This document shows, piece after piece, positions 63,741 to 64,000 of a stretch of 64,000 bases of DNA. Numbering within the stretch: the first letter of the stretch is position 1; every line of letters begins with the position of its first letter. The position numbers were made by a program, and so were the translations under genes. The DNA is taken from NCBI RefSeq assembly GCF_016758175.1, contig NZ_QYAB01000001.1:1447162-1511161 (forward strand), written 5' to 3'. Under the pieces are notes generated by a model that worked only from the letters and a program-made list of their open reading frames with translations, ran no database searches and was not told where the DNA came from. The stretch is from Leucobacter zeae. Lineage in GTDB: Bacteria > Actinomycetota > Actinomycetes > Actinomycetales > Microbacteriaceae.

Positions 63741-64000
63741 ATGGGCCTCACGATAGAGAAGATGATGGTGATCCTGGTGATCGCCATGTTCGTGCTGGGC
63801 CCCGAGCGCCTCCCGGTCTACGCCAAGAAGCTCGGCGAGCTCGTGCGGAGCGTCAAGCGCATGGCGGACGGGGCCAAGGACCGCTTGAAGGACGAGATGG
63901 GTCCCGAGTTCGAGGACGTCGACTGGAAGCAGCTCGACCCGCGCCAGTACGACCCGCGCCGCATCATCAGGGACGCGCTCGTCGAGGACGAACGCGAGGC
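63741..64000 (+). CDS. tatB: Twin-arginine translocase subunit TatB (partial, runs off the right edge)
   Basis: The first 86 residues of a TatA/B-like protein are present. It has a short N-terminal membrane helix (KMMVILVIAMFVLGPERLPV with the TatB Glu-Arg-Leu-Pro hinge) and a long charged amphipathic helix (YAKKLGELVRSVKRMADGAK). This is the receptor-type subunit for Tat substrates such as the DyP peroxidase in this window. The gene continues beyond 64000. Confidence 0.92.
   Translation, partial: MGLTIEKMMVILVIAMFVLGPERLPVYAKKLGELVRSVKRMADGAKDRLKDEMGPEFEDVDWKQLDPRQYDPRRIIRDALVEDERE

Overview
The window is a high-GC chromosomal segment of an actinobacterium, most likely a member of Microbacteriaceae (Leucobacter-like; genus is a guess). 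The grounds are very GC-rich third codon positions, many GTG starts, a recurrent TANNNT hexamer 6-8 bases upstream of start codons (leaderless-type promoters), a PriA-type HisA, DUF1844 and DUF3117 genes, and actinobacterial gene order (hflX/lexA/LysM; hisCBHA-SseB-DUF1844-infC-rpmI-rplT-rRNA methylase; pheST; argCJB; fdxA-dapC; dapD; dapE; tatB). No prophage, insertion sequence, CRISPR array, rRNA or tRNA gene was seen.

Layout: 1-5.0 kb holds the hflX end and a methionine operon (metE, a MetE-catalytic-domain paralogue, metF). 5.1-8.3 kb has lipA-lipB, lexA and a divergent LysM gene behind an SOS-box cluster. 8.3-14.6 kb is a histidine cluster (hisC, hisB, hisH, hisA/priA, sseB) with a DsbA/CcdA thiol-redox pair between hisC and hisB. 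14.7-19.3 kb carries transporters (MetP/MetS-type sodium symporter, AzlCD, ChrA) and DUF1844. 19.3-21.8 kb is infC-rpmI-rplT and an rRNA methylase; infC appears to start at AUC behind a structured leader. 22-31.5 kb is accessory: a secreted M14 peptidase, a copper module (membrane protein, CopC, PCuAC lipoprotein, Tat-exported DyP peroxidase) and 5-oxoprolinase genes. 31.5-35.2 kb is pheST. 35.3-46 kb is accessory: VOC/SDR genes, ThrE, a GntR-prpDBC methylcitrate operon, an orphan response regulator, arfB and an enoyl-CoA hydratase. 46.2-49.4 kb is argCJB. 49.4-57.1 kb has an A24 peptidase and an alpha-glucoside-type ABC uptake and phosphorolysis operon. 57.2-64 kb is fdxA, dapC, gltA, dapD, dapE, DUF3117, an O-methyltransferase and the start of tatB.

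The genes combine into amino-acid biosynthesis (Met, His, Arg, DAP/Lys), amino-acid import and export (MetPS, AzlCD, ThrE), central carbon entry (citrate synthase, methylcitrate cycle, disaccharide phosphorolysis), translation and SOS control. The less ordinary signals are two families of dispersed intergenic palindromes, a 28-bp tandem palindromic repeat inside the prp operon, a sugar permease with a large inserted extracytoplasmic domain, the infC leader, and an operon pairing a second MetE-like enzyme with MetE and MetF. These family definitions rest on copies inside this window only and need a genome-wide search.
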